Shown here one piece after another: positions 1 to 11,159 of a DNA stretch of 64,000 nt; the stretch's first letter is position 1; each line of letters starts with the position of its first letter. The notes beneath the pieces are model-generated. The model saw only the letters and a list, made by a program, of their open reading frames with translations. It made no database searches and had not been told where the DNA came from. The position numbers were made by a program, and so were the translations under genes. The stretch comes from Cristatella mucedo. Taxonomy: Eukaryota > Bryozoa > Phylactolaemata > Cristatellidae. The DNA is taken from contig WPIO01000136.1 in NCBI GenBank assembly GCA_009760855.2, forward strand, positions 835,001 to 899,000. The letters are read 5' to 3'.

Positions 1-835
1 CAGCCTCAGCGTGCGGTATTCGTACCGTTGGTGAGCCTTTGGAATTACTGGCAGTTATAAAAATAATGTATCGTAAAGAACGTAAACACACTTGCTTTCA
101 TAGCCCTTGACTTGACTTTAAAGTGCTTCCGGTGCTGTATACAAGACAAAATTATGAAAAAGGCATTAGAGACAGGTCTTGAGGATAAATGCTGGTTTTT
201 AGGTCCACCAGCAAAGATGTTAGAACCACTCCCAAGTGCTGGAGAATAACATTTTTTTCTCCCTGAAAAGTAAATGCAGACTTCCCGTGTCAGAACCGAC
301 CGATTAACAGCTTAGCATAGTTGCATAACTCACTTTAGCACCATTTTCCTCTGCAAAAATGTGGGAATGCTCTTCCATCCGGTTTGAGCTTGCCTTAGTT
401 TTAGTTTTAGTTTCCGGCCTTAGTTTTAGTCCACCACCCAGATGCCAAGTGTATGAGCAGGCAGCCTCCAGTATGATGAAAGTCACTCCGGTACCTTTAT
501 GGACGTCCCTAATACCATCAAGTTGGATGTAATCTAATGGCCTTCATTTAGTAGTCGAGCCAAATTAACCAGCTTTCATTTCCGATCGCATGAGATAACG
601 GAGCAGATTAGAATCAGCTAGCAAGAACCAGGGTTTGCCTGGAAGCTGCACTCTGGCACACCTTGCTCATGGGTCGGGTGCTCGCATTTTGCGACCCAGT
701 TGGTGGGTTCATTCCAGTAGCAGAGCAGTCCTTTATCGTCTATTACACCGAGGTGATATCCACTTAGGCTTCTCAGCCATTATATAAATGTGACTTTTGA
801 ATAAACTGACCTTTAATATATCTTAAATAAAATAC
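1..835. other. No gene seen
   Basis: No splice-supported exon or recognisable repeat was found here. The short open frames have no protein-like features and no flanking splice signals. Confidence 0.4.
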
Positions 836-976
836 AATTCATTTTTATAGCACCCCAAGAGAACTGAATCTCTATTCAGGCGCTTTACATATGCCTCGGG
901 GCTCGAGCCCACGACCTCAGTCAGACCTTAGTCGGGGCGAGCACCTTAATCGCTAGACCAAACCAGCTCGGCATCA
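836..976 (-). mobile_element. SINE family A copy
   Basis: Read on the minus strand, this begins with a tRNA-like head (GAGCTGGTTTGGTC, then a TTAAGGTGCTCGCCCCGAC block). It has a B-box-like GGGCTCGAGCCCC and ends in the stem-loop tail AGCGCCTGAATAGAGATTCAG...GGTGCT, followed by an A/T-rich end. The same unit recurs at six other places in this window. The tail resembles the 3' end of the L2-like LINEs here, which suggests those LINEs moved it (inference). Confidence 0.85.
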
Positions 977-1977
977 CTTTACTATATGGAAGGAGCCAAA
1001 GTTTAAGAGTCTGGCTTGCTAGTTCGTAGACTGTCTAACACTCGGGCTTTCTATCGTATTGCAGACCACTTTCTGCTATTCCGGTAGAGTGTAAATTGTT
1101 TTCCAGTATTTTATCTTGCATCTGATGTGGCACAAATTGTCAGCAATATAATAAGAAAGAGACTCTTGAATAACCCATGCTTAATAATGGCTACTTTCTT
1201 TCGGATTGTGGACCGTGCTAATCGGCCATTCACCGAGATAAGTAACGTTTGCCGCCATTGTTTTAGATTGCATGGACTAAGATCGACCCACAGACAAGGG
1301 GCTTCGTGTCAGAAGGTAAAGCATTGGTGGCACACTCTACCCGATAGCTTGAAAATGATGTCTGCTAGCCGCAGCCTGAGTTGCTGGCTGCTAAGTAGCT
1401 CATTCACAGGCATGAACTAGTTACGATGCCAATCAAGTGGTCCTATTTTTCAGTTAGGAATCGCTCTGGACCATAGAATTATGACAACCATATGGGAGGC
1501 TTAACATGATCTGGCATGATTCTGCTCTGATCTATGATGGCTTGTGTTAATACTGGTTTAGCCTTCGAACATCCAACCCAGTGGAGACCACCATTTGGGA
1601 TTACCTAGCTTGTTAGCAAGTTAGCAAGAGCGGTAACATGAAAGCAATGTACAACATGCCTTAAAATATGTCAACAACTTGACATATTTCATGCTACTGC
1701 ATTTTGCTTGAAGTGTTTGTTACACTTGCATGTACATACTGTATGCATAAGCAATCGTGCATATATGAACCAATTTTAAATACAAAGACTTATTGTTGTC
1801 ATTATAAAATTATAAATCCTTGTAAACGGTGCAAGCTTAGCTGGGCGAGTTTTTCTATATAAAAAAAACTGTATTCTCTAATTCGTTTTTCTCTCCGTGA
1901 GCCTTTACGTGATTAAAGATTCAGAAACCAGATTTCACTGTATGATAAAAAAAAATCTTACTATTGTTCTTATCTAG
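977..1977. other. Intergenic or intronic, nothing recognised
   Basis: Unique sequence. A 97-codon open frame at 1127-1420 resembles no family I know and lacks splice context. It may be intron or upstream sequence of the gene whose exon starts at 1978. Confidence 0.4.
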
Positions 1978-2186
1978 AATTGAGAGCCTTCTGGCTCACG
2001 TTACCTGAATTTGAGCCTGATGACTGGATCACACATCACCCGGCACTCCTGGAGTGGAGCGCTGAAGCTGTGGGAAGTGGCAACATGCCGCTGGACGCCG
2101 CACCGAGCATAGCGGTGCCGCAGTATAATGGAGATGCTGTTCCATTGGCAGTGGTGAGCATCCTTCATTCTGAAGCCGGTGGTCAT
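1978..2186 (+). CDS. Internal exon, unidentified helical protein
   Basis: This 209-nt exon is bounded by a good acceptor (pyrimidine-rich, TATCTAG) and donor (CAT|GTAAGT). It starts with two bases of a split codon and ends in phase 0. It encodes about 69 residues, among them a WLTLPEFEPDDW segment and HPALLEW, with no stop. The next two exons join in phase. I do not recognise the protein. Exons 5' of this one are not identified. The call rests on splice signals, coding-like composition and phase agreement. Confidence 0.65.
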
Positions 2187-2237
2187 GTAAGTTCCCACAC
2201 GTTCACTCCTTGCATGTTTATCTGCTGTTCTTTGTAG

Positions 2238-2363
2238 TTTGCTAATTGGATTGGTCACTTGAAGGAAGCTGCCGGCTCCGACCATGCCTTAAAGCAAAAC
2301 ATCGACTATCGACATATGCTTCTCTACTTTGAAAAGAATATAAATGCACTTCGCATTTTTTTG
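2238..2363 (+). CDS. Internal exon, same helical protein
   Basis: This 126-nt exon (42 codons, phase 0 at both ends) lies only 51 bases after the previous exon. It has a TTCTTTGTAG acceptor and a TTG|GTGAGT donor. It encodes FANWIGHLKEAAG..., followed by YRHMLLYFEKNINALRIFL, which reads as an amphipathic helical repeat. It joins both neighbours in frame. No known family was recognised. Confidence 0.7.
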
Positions 2364-2540
2364 GTGAGTATCCGATCGCTGTTTTCTTCATGTACTGTAT
2401 ATTAAGCTAATTGTTGTGCATGCTGGGTAAGAAAGGTGTCTGATCATGCAATGTAATTTCTCGAGTTCAACGGCTAGCATTTAATGTATATCTTTATATA
2501 AGTACAGACGAGTGATCAGGCCTTAAATAAAAACCAAGGT

Positions 2541-2722
2541 GCTAAGTATAATAACTAAATCCTGGCTGATTAAACAGCCTCTTTTGTATAGCGACAGAAG
2601 AGCCTTTACGGCTATCAGCACCGCTTGCAGTGATGATAAAGTATCGTCCACCGAAGGAATCGATCCCACAACCTCGGGACCGAGGTCGTGAAAGCCTTAC
2701 CTAATGGGCTATCACGGCTCTC
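2541..2722 (-). mobile_element. SINE family B copy
   Basis: The minus strand carries a tRNA-like unit: a GAGCCGTGATAGCCCATTAGG head, the palindromic CGACCTCGGTCCCGAGGT, a B-box-like GGGATCGATTCC, then a body ending TATACAAAAGAGGCTG and TTTAATCAGCCAGGATTTA. Its tail differs from SINE family A, so its mobilising LINE is probably different. Confidence 0.85.
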
Positions 2723-3413
2723 CTGCGCTTGCTAGTGTGGCATGAACCACTAATCATCCGACAGGGCAATGCTTAGCATGGTAGCAGCGTATGACCAATA
2801 TCATTAAAGTGACAACATGTATGTTTGTCAACCTGTATAATTTTGTAGATGTCCCCACGTAGGTACGTCCGCAAATGGAAATGACTATTGGATACTTCGC
2901 TGACCAATGGCCGGAGAGCGCATACAGTTTGTATATATAAATGAGAAAGAAAATATCCATTCTAAAATTTGGAATTTAACTGAATTGAAAATTATTACAA
3001 TTATAAAGTGGGTTCGCACTTTCCATATGTGTAAGTCACTGTTGATTTTCTAACCTGGAGTGACGAATAGCAAGTGAGCCTGCATAAAATATAAATCTTA
3101 CTAATAAAATTTACCCTCAGGTTAACAGACACTCAAGTCCCACCATGTAAAGCAAAGTAAAGTGGTTTCTCATTTTTCACTGGTTGTATTGGTACTAGGG
3201 CTATTATTGTGCAATTTCATGATGCCATATGCCTGTGCCTATAGTTATGTCACAGATCTGATGACCACAGCTGTGCTACCCAAGTGCATTTAGGCTTTTT
3301 AATGGTAAGGATGCATTGGAGTCGTTCTTACTTTGCATGTTTTTTTTGGTGCGGCGTCAGTGTGCTGATAATCGCTGCGTGCAAGCATTACTAATGCTCG
3401 GTATTTTATTCAG
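2723..3413. other. Intron of the helical-protein gene
   Basis: Lies between the exons ending at 2363 and starting at 3414. Apart from the SINE B copy just upstream I see nothing in it. Confidence 0.5.
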
Positions 3414-3488
3414 CATCTGTACGACAGCGACAGTTGTTGGTCGCAGCAGAGCGCAGATCTACTAGCGGCAATTCTAGATGATATAAAG
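3414..3488 (+). CDS. Internal exon, same helical protein
   Basis: This 75-nt exon (25 codons, phase 0 at both ends) has the acceptor TTTTATTCAG and the donor AAG|GTATGG. It encodes HLYDSDSCWSQQSADLLAAI plus LDDIK. Together with the two preceding exons it gives about 136 continuous residues without a stop. Confidence 0.68.
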
Positions 3489-4184
3489 GTATGGCGTATC
3501 AGCTTGATACCACGGCTTTTATTTAGCATGCAGCGATGTGAAAGCGACTGCGTTACTGGCAGGCTATAAAAGATCCGAAAAGGAACATGCATGTTTTGGA
3601 GCCTGGCGAATAATAAACTGTTGCCAGTGATAGCGCAGAAGCCCGGCCAATTTAGTAGAAGCTGTTTCTCCCTTCAAGAAGCAATTTTCAAGCATGGAGA
3701 TTGCTCGGTATCGCCCTTGTCGAGCATAACCATCAGCAAATAAACATGGACAGCAAATCGTGCTTAGGGTCTGTATAACTTGAGTCGTGAAGTCGCGATA
3801 AGTCACCACCGTCCTTGTTGGAGGGCTGGTCTGTAGTAGCTCGGGCTATGCTTGGGAGAGCTGTAAGACAGTAAAAAATATTAATCACTATTCCTTACAA
3901 ACTAGGAATTTTCAACTTTCCCCGAACAGGGGCAGTCATGTGACTAGACAGGAGCAACGCCCCGAAGGCAACGACTTCAGTGCTAGTCACTCTCATCTCA
4001 CATTAGTGCAAGTACAGCTGACTTTAGTGACCGAAAATATTCCACATACCCGTGATCTGCCTTTGCTTGTTCGTGTTCGTTGGTGTGACAACAAGCAGTG
4101 GACTATAAAAGTCTTTTCTGTGTGCATCCACTTCACCTCCAACCTCTATGAATTAGCAATGAATCCATCCTTCACAGTTTATGT
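3489..4184. other. Intron, nothing recognised
   Basis: No exon with convincing splice sites and no recognisable repeat. The 91-codon frame at 3940-4215 runs into LINE tail sequence and is rejected. Confidence 0.4.
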
Positions 4185-4247
4185 AAAATGTGCCGAAAAA
4201 GATTTATTTCTCTGAGGGGCTATACACATATATTATTATTATTATTT
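4185..4247 (+). mobile_element. L2-like LINE 3' tail, degenerate
   Basis: A decayed copy of the LINE 3' end: GCCGAAAAAGATTTATTTCTCTGAGGGGC, then an (ATT)n tail at 4231-4247. Only the tail remains. Confidence 0.45.
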
Positions 4248-4459
4248 GCTGCCAATCGTTTGTAGCTCGCCTGGCCTCGCCTGCTGCCCAGAAACATTCT
4301 TATCCTTGTGCTGTTCACTCATTCTGCTCTACCCTAGTACACATTTGTCCTTTTCCCTTGCCCCATTAAATAGCTGTTCACAGTGAAGTAGTAATCTTCG
4401 TGAAGTCGACATGATGTCGCAATCATGCATCTATAACCTGTAGGCATTGATAACGTGTT

Positions 4460-4548
4460 ACAATAATAATGATAATACATTTGATAAAGCGCCCTCGGAG
4501 AACATAATCTCTTTCTAGGCGCTTTACATGTGTTGCATGTTAAAACTC
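4460..4548 (-). mobile_element. L2-like LINE 3' tail
   Basis: On the minus strand, AAAGCGCCTAGAAAGAGATT, then TCTCCGAGGGCGCTTTATCA and an (ATT)-rich end. This is the LINE terminal stem-loop with no coding part left. Confidence 0.7.
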
Positions 4549-4563
4549 GAAGGTTGTACTGAC

Positions 4564-4569
<6 letters not shown>

Positions 4570-4643
<74 letters not shown>
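4570..4643. repeat. (CT)n microsatellite
   Basis: About 37 uninterrupted CT units. The minus-strand frame across it encodes only alternating Arg/Glu and is not a gene. Confidence 0.95.
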
Positions 4644-4645
<2 letters not shown>

Positions 4646-4648
4646 CCT

Positions 4649-5399
4649 CCGTTCATCCAAGAGTATCAGCTCTAACCTGAGTCGAATTTATGCTCTATAA
4701 CTTAAGCTCTGGAAAACTACCATCGTCTTATATGTCCCTATAACCAACCTCTCGATGACAATGAATCCCAGCTGAATTACTGCTTTATTTGTCCAGCCGT
4801 GAACGGAGCGAGCTGGCATTGGCATACTGCGGCTGAGGTGATACTTGGCAGTCGTCTGTCTGGTGTGCTTTTTCTAGGGAAGTGCAAGTAACCAACAATT
4901 CGTGTACGATCGACTGGAAAGCATGATATCGAAATGTTTGCTGCGGCTTCTTAACTCAGGGAAGCATGCTAATGGAGAAGACGGTGGGTAGCATCGCGTA
5001 TGCCCTCTACTGCCGGCTTTTGCCGATCGATTACTTAATTAAACCTTAACGGTGCAAATCCTAAAAAGTGTGCTAGTCATATTTGTCATACACGTTTGAA
5101 ATGTGTACGCAGGCTCGGATCGTTTGCTATATACAACCCTGCCCCTTCAAGCTTGAATAGCTTTGAGATGTAGTTGGAAAGATGACCATGGTGCTGTAGG
5201 TAAATGTTTTATTCACACTGTATTCAAAGGAAACTGCTGCCAAGCCTGGACGTCGACCAAGCCTTTTCTCCAATTGTCCCTCCCGGTCCTCGAGGAAAAT
5301 TCATTAACCAGCCCAATAGCCTTCGAATGTTTAATTCATCACTCACCACACAGCAAGCAAGTATGCATGCAAAAACGATTAAGGAGGAGCACAGGCAGT
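4649..5399. other. Nothing recognised
   Basis: Unique sequence between repeats; no exon or repeat identified. Confidence 0.35.
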
Positions 5400-5645
5400 A
5401 ATTATAATGAATACATTTGTATAGCACCCTCAGAGAGCTTGATCTCTTTCTAGGTACTTTACATATGCCGTAAAGGAAGCATGATCGAATGGTTAGTGGT
5501 TGCATGCTGAAGGACAACAAGCATAGCATGGTTAGAGCTTACAGGCACTGGTAAGTCGCAGCATGCACAGTGTCAGCATGCATAAGCACACAAAGGACGA
5601 ATCACGAGGACCCACAAAATGCTGTGACAAATGAGTGCGTTTTTC
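5400..5645 (-). mobile_element. L2-like LINE 3' end
   Basis: The minus strand holds the end of the RT open frame, the 3' UTR with its GATTCGTCC and GTGCTTATGCATGCTGACAC blocks, the stem-loop and the A/T tail. It abuts a plus-strand copy starting at about 5646, so the 5' truncated ends face each other. Confidence 0.8.
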
Positions 5646-6512
5646 CTGTTAAATCAGCTCGAAATCTAGGTGTCATATTCCAAAGCGACCTCTCGTTAGA
5701 CGACCATATCAACTCCACAATCAAGTCTAGCTACTTTCAGCTACATAACATTGCTAAAATGCAGACTTATTTAGATAAGGATACCACATCTAAGTTGGTC
5801 CATGCATTCGTGACATCACATCTTGACTTCTGTAACTCACTGCTTGCTGGCCTACCGGCATATGCAATCAGGCGCTTACAGCTGGTGCAAAGCCCTGCAG
5901 CTAGGCTTGTCTGTCGCGAGCATCAAAGTTGCCACATAACTCCACTTCTCGTTGACCTGCACTGGCTCCCAGTCAAGCAACGGATCGACTTCAAGGTTCT
6001 GTCGCTCACTTTTAGGTCACTTCATTCTTTGGCTCCAGCCTATCTCTCAGATATACTCCCCCATCAGGCCAAGCATCGTACCACCCGCTTTTCGGAATCC
6101 AACAGTCTACAAATACCTCGTACAAACCTCGAATCCTTTGGAGACCGTGCATTTAGTTCGTATGCTCCCAAAGCCTGGAACTCCCTCCCGACCTGCGCCA
6201 GACCATCCCCTGACCTGACCACATTTAAAAAGAACTTAAAAACACACCTATTTAGGACAGCATTTAGTGGGTCCCTGTGATTCGTCCTTGATGTGCTTAT
6301 GCGTGCTGACACTGTGCATGCTGCCACTAACCACATTTGCATGCTGACCCTGTGCATGTCACCCCTAACCATGTTATTCATTTTGTTCGTTTATCATATT
6401 ACTCACCATTCAATTGCATTTCCCTTTGCAGCAAATATAAAGCGCCTAGACAGAGATTGAGTTCTCTGGGGAAATTTATCAAGTGCATTATTCTTACTAT
6501 TAATATTATTTT
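5646..6512 (+). mobile_element. L2-like LINE, RT C-terminus and 3' UTR
   Basis: The longest intact frame (to 6280) encodes the C-terminal part of a non-LTR reverse-transcriptase polyprotein. It contains [54 protein letters not shown] and APKAWNSLP, all typical of L2/CR1-group elements. The endonuclease and the catalytic YADD box are missing (5' truncation). The 3' UTR runs to a stem-loop and an ATT-rich tail. It is the best preserved tail-side copy here, so its 3' end can serve as a family reference. Confidence 0.9.
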
Positions 6513-7130
6513 TAGCTTTTTTAAATGTTGTCGAGTCAGGGGATGTCTCGACGTCAGTGGTGAGTAATTTCCAGGCTTTGGTAGCATACGAACTACAAGC
6601 GCGGTGTAGCTAAACGATTAGACTCAGAAAAGCAGGTGGTAGGATGCCTAGCCGGGTGGGGTAGTAGTTCCGAAAGGTAGGCTGTAGCCACCTAGATGCC
6701 TGGATAGAGAGCTAATATGTCCCTTCAGTGGGACAGCAAAACTTCAGTAGGTGAAACGTTCCACTTTTTTTAAATCGAATAAGAAGTTGGCCTCTGTGTT
6801 GCTGTTTCTCTTACTGAACCGTTGAATACCTTGTCAGTTGCGCATGAAGTCTTGAAGCGATGAAAATTTTGATTCCTTCTGGGGTGGTTGAACGGAGCAG
6901 ATTAGGACATTACACGTCTCTGGTATTTGCATATTGCCCTGCCTGTGTCCAAAGGTAGCAAGCATGGAAAAGCCTTGTCTGCTTATTATGGCCAAGTGTT
7001 TCGCCCTAGTGCAAGCAGCTGTTTGGCTCTCAGTGTAGCATTACACCCAATGCCCAAAGCAAAACCTAGAGCCTGAATGTACAGGTGTGCTGCCCAACTA
7101 GTGCTGCCGACGGGTATTCAAAGAATCGAC
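6513..7130. other. Nothing recognised
   Basis: No exon or known repeat. Residues of LINE-like sequence may persist to about 6720 but are too decayed to call. Confidence 0.35.
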
Positions 7131-7262
7131 GACATTCTGGGTTGTTTGCATCTGTGGTTGAACGACATTCTGGGTTGTTTGCATCTGTGGTTGAACGACA
7201 TTCTGGGTTGTTTGCATCTGTGGTTGAACGACATTCTGGGTTGTTTGCATCTGTGGTTGAAC
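7131..7262. repeat. Perfect 33-bp tandem repeat, 4 copies
   Basis: Four identical 33-bp units starting GACATTCTGGGTTGTTTGCA. Because 33 is divisible by three, several frames stay open across it; one plus frame encodes four repeats of DILGCLHLWLN. The complete identity indicates very recent expansion or correction. There is no evidence that it is translated. Confidence 0.97.
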
Positions 7263-7994
7263 GGACAGCACTCTACGATATGACTGCCTATGAAATCCCC
7301 AATAGCAATTTATTGAGGCAAGCAAAGAGACAGAGAATGAGTTATTAGAGCCTAGAAAGCTTGTAAGAATAGGTTTACTTTTCTGTGCTTTAATGGTGAA
7401 AGAGACGAGGCACTAAAGCCGATTGCCTGTTAACAGTCTGACGAGTAGATCACTTTGTTGTTTTGTAGCTGGGTGATTCGCGTGAAACATATAGGATCCA
7501 GACAAGACAAAGTTTTGATACCTCTGACAATTTTATGGATGATTAGCACTCGAGAAATAATGACGGCATCTCCTACGATTTTGCCGTGCATTTTGAATTT
7601 TCAACTCGTTAGTTCGTTCAAGTTCTTGACTTCAGCAGCTGCCTTAAGGCATGCTGCTGCTTTTTTGTAGTGGTGCACATTATCATTGTTTTATGGAAGA
7701 GTTTGACGAATCTCCTTCAAGACAGAACGCCAGCAACTGAGATGGATCTTAAGTTAATTAACTTGAGTCATTTTGGTTAGTGGCTTATTCTAGAGCAGTC
7801 CTTTTGTGCAGTGAGTTTGGAATGCTAATGCACTGATGCTGTCAGCTCTGATAGCTGTTTCTTCCTCTAAGCATGCCCCCACCGTCTTGCCAGTGCAAAC
7901 CCGGCTGTTATGCCCCATTTCTGAAGGCACAGTTACATAAGCAAAGCGCGTTTTCCGTGTTTACAGGTGAAAAGCGAAAATTTAGCTTAAAAGA
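7263..7994. other. Nothing recognised
   Basis: No supported exon. A 71-codon frame at 7455-7670 has no splice support. Confidence 0.35.
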
Positions 7995-8150
7995 CAGCCT
8001 CATTTATATTGACGCAGCAGAGCCTTAGAGCGGCTATAACCCCACTTTCGGTGGGATACGAAAGGAAGGTCTTCTGCATGGCTCGAACCCACGACCTGAG
8101 TCGTTATGTGCGAGCTCCTTACGCCTGGGCTAATACCAAAGGGTCGCAAC
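7995..8150 (-). mobile_element. SINE family B copy, diverged
   Basis: The minus strand keeps the order of family B: tRNA-like head, GGTCGTGGGTTCGAGCC B-box, the region ending CTCTGCTGCGTC, and GAGGCTG. It is more diverged than the copies at 14818 and 17028. Confidence 0.65.
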
Positions 8151-8382
8151 AATTGTAAACCCTTGTAAAAAGAAATGCCCAGTTCTCTTAGATGCTATAT
8201 AAATTTCTAATGATAGTTATTATTACTCTCTGGATATGGTTTAGTTTAGAGAGAGTACAGTGCAAAATCTTCTCAATTTATAACCGAGTTAGCCCTTTAA
8301 AACCAAATCTGTCTTCACTTGAACAGGGTTGCAGCTGTCTGTGTGTGAGTGGAGCTGAGATACCCCATTGAGAGCCACATAA

Positions 8383-8592
8383 CCGTGTTAAAACACGCCT
8401 CTTTATTACAGCATGTAGTGGGTCTTGATGATTTGTCCTTCATGTGCATATGCAGGCTTACACTGTGACTGCTGCTTGCGGATGTTATCACCAGTCATTT
8501 GGTAATGGTTTCTATGCAGCATCTGTAAAGTGCCTATAGATGGAATCAGTTCTCAGAGGGTGCTATACAAATGTATTATTGTTATATTTGTA
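8383..8592 (+). mobile_element. L2-like LINE 3' end
   Basis: A non-coding LINE 3' UTR with the TTTATTACAGCATGTAGTGGG block, GATTTGTCCTTCATGTGC, the degenerate stem-loop and an ATTATTGTTAT tail. Confidence 0.75.
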
Positions 8593-8812
8593 TTGTCTGC
8601 TCCTACCAACAATTTTTATTTGCAGCATAATAGGCTTACTTGGATATATTAGCTATATGCCACCTACGTTTTTGTAAATGCATATAAATAAATGCAACAA
8701 GCATATGTTTTGCAGCTAATTCCTTTGAAGAAAGGCATATTCAGCATTATACTTTAATTCCATTGCCTGTTAGCAGTGCGACCTTAGAGAGTGATTGATA
8801 CACTTGCATTTA

Positions 8813-8915
8813 GGGCTTCTGAAAAACAGTCATTTTTGAAAAACAGCTGTTTGCTGTTTTTAATTTTCAAAAAACAGCTGTTAAAAGCTGCTTTTCCTGT
8901 TTTTCTATTTTTCGC
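8813..8915 (-). repeat. Possible hAT subterminal repeats
   Basis: Several overlapping copies and inverted copies of AAAAACAGCTGTT lie just beyond the C-terminal end of the hAT transposase relic. A possible terminus TAGGGCTTCTG starts at about 8813. Dense short inverted motifs near the ends are a known hAT property; assigning them to this element is inference. Confidence 0.35.
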
Positions 8916-8999
8916 TAATTTTACAGTCAATGACTTACTTGCGTGCTGAACACTGTTTTATTATATATCTTTCAGGGTAAGTTCTCAATCAATACATTT

Positions 9000-9510
9000 T
9001 TACTTCTTGTAATAATATTCCAAGAATGCATGTGCATTAAGCGACTTGTCTGTGAGACAGGATCATGATTCGGTACATAAATTTGCACAGAATGAAAAAA
9101 CTCTTTCATTGTCGCTTATGTTGGCTTAATGGATATTATTGCGTTGTACGATTTCTGGAAATTTTTAGTGCGCTTGCCAGAGTTCCTGAAGAGCATGAAT
9201 TCGGGCTTGAGCCATTTGAAACTGTCTTGCCCTCCGACTGCAATTGATGATCTATTTTTTTGAAGCAACAAATTCAATTCATCTTGGAGAGAAAAGTTCA
9301 CACTTTCAGCATCATTTGACAACTGTTTGACGACAACTTTTACATCGTTGACTCCAAATAGACGAGACGCTAGATTTCGTGCAAAATTCAGCCTAGTTTT
9401 TGGCGGAGCTACAGATCGATTTTTAAGACTGAGCAAGACGTCCATGGCATCCCTATTTAATCGCTCTTCATGGCGACACTTCCAATTCTCCGTGAGCATG
9501 GCATGTATTC
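9000..9510 (-). pseudogene. hAT transposase C-terminal relic
   Basis: The minus-strand frame from about 9510 encodes a segment containing FMLFRNSGKRTKNFQKSYNA and IISIKPT. After a one-base shift near 9115 it continues with NERVFSFCANLCTES, matching the hAT dimerisation signature (xERVFSxxxxxxT). It then reads SLNAHAFLEYYYKK and a stop at 9000-9002. The N-terminal zinc finger and most of the catalytic region are absent, and the upstream end abuts a LINE at about 9535. It is clearly broken by a frameshift and truncation. The exact hAT group (Charlie or Tip100-like) cannot be told. Confidence 0.85.
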
Positions 9511-9534
9511 TTTACCCATGATGGTTGGTTTGCA

Positions 9535-10396
9535 CGAAATCTATGTGTCATGTTCCAAAGTGACCTTTCGTTAGACAACCGCATTAGCTCCACAATCAAG
9601 TCTAGCTACTTTCAGCTACATAACATTGCTAAAATGCAGACTTATTTAGATAAGGATACCACATCTAAGTTGGTCCATGCATTCGTGACATCACATCTTG
9701 ACTTCTGTAACTCACTGCTTGCTGGCCTACCGGCATATGCAATCAGGCGCTTACAGCTGGTGCAAAGCCCTGCAGCTAGGCTTGTCTGTCGCGAGCATCA
9801 AAGTTGCCACATAACTCCACTTCTCGTTGACCTGCACTGACTCCCAGTCAAGCAACGGATCGACTTCAAGGTTCTGTCGCTCACTTTTAGGTCACTTCAT
9901 TCCTTGGCTCCAGCCTACCTATCAGATCTACTCTTCCACCAGGCCAAGCATCATAACACCCGCTTTTTGGAAACTAACTGTTTACCTATACCTCGTACAA
10001 ACCTCAAATCCTTTCGAGACCATGCATTTAGTTCGTATGCTCCCAAAGCCTGGAACTCACTCCCGACCGACTTGCGTCACGACATCCTTTGACTTTACCA
10101 CATTTAAAAAGAAATTAAAAATGCACATATTTTGCACAGCATTTAGTGAGTCTCTGTGATTCGCCCGTTATGTGCTTATGCGTGCTGACACTGTTGCATG
10201 CTGCCACTAACCACACTTGCATGCTGACCCTGTGCATGTCATCCCTAACCATATTATTCATATTGTTGATCAAACATGATACCACTCACCATTCGATCGC
10301 GTTTCCTTTGCAGCAAATGTGAAGCACCTAGAAAGTGATTGAATTATCTGAATGCGCTTTGTCAAGTGCATTATTATTATTATTATTATTATTAAT
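9535..10396 (+). mobile_element. L2-like LINE, RT C-terminus and 3' UTR
   Basis: Same family as the copy at 5646. The region up to about 9900 is almost identical to that copy, including [20 protein letters not shown]. The frame is broken by a TGA where the family has TGG (LHW) at about 9838. The rest (9840-10159) continues in shifted frames. The 3' UTR ends in a stem-loop and a pure (ATT)n tail at about 10372-10395. Confidence 0.9.
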
Positions 10397-10408
10397 TCTT
10401 ATTTGCAG

Positions 10409-10491
10409 CTCCTGAAAAAACTGCTTCACTGTTCTCTCTTACTGCTATTAAGAAATACCAAGTCAGAGCCACTTGCACCATTGACTTATGT
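10409..10491 (+). CDS. Internal exon, same helical protein
   Basis: This 83-nt exon starts 12 bases after the LINE (ATT)n tail. It has the acceptor TTCTTATTTGCAG and the donor ATGT|GTACGT. It begins in phase 0, matching the exon ending at 3488, and encodes LLKKLLHCSLLLLLRNTKSE plus PLAPLTY, ending with two bases of a Val codon. The only other stop-free frame would put a stop in the next exon. The LINE insertion so close to the acceptor is notable. Confidence 0.55.
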
Positions 10492-11068
10492 GTACGTATT
10501 ACAGATAACAATCCTCTGGCATGAGCACATTCGATATACCTGGTTCTGATCAGTTACCCGGAAGCCGATAGCAAACACCCCCTCGCACGTCAATCCCTGC
10601 CAGTCCTAGAGAGCAAATGATCCCTCTTTTCTTTATAATTGCTTTGACTAGCATGGACATTCAGTATGGCCTCTTCGCGTAGGATGAATTACTTTGCCTG
10701 CTATACTCATCAGATTAGGCCATGGTCTCACAAAACTTTGATCTAATTGCTTTCAAATCTGTGAAATAGCCTCGAGTAACAAGTTTGGTTGATGTAGTTG
10801 CTTCCTCATGTTAACTGGATTTAATGGCAAACCAATTAACTGCAATGGCAAACCAATTAACTGTAATGGCTGTAGAGATCGAGCTGCTCGAATATCTTAA
10901 GACAGCATATATAAGTGCCATCGAGATCATCTAGCTCCAGTAATTGAGTGTTTGCTGTAGCCATGTTTAGCTGCTAAATATGGAAAACGCTCAGACAAGG
11001 GCTTATATTAAATTTTCCATCAGACATAGATAGGCTTTGAGATTTGTAGTTTGACTGTCTACTCAGAT
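10492..11068. other. Intron, nothing recognised
   Basis: Contains a short imperfect duplication (GGCAAACCAATTAACTG at about 10827 and 10850) but no gene. Confidence 0.4.
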
Positions 11069-11088
11069 GTGTGTGTGTGTGTGTGTGC

Positions 11089-11159
<71 letters not shown>

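Noticed and set aside
7131-7262. CRISPR-like array
   Set aside because: Tandem units without spacers in animal DNA.
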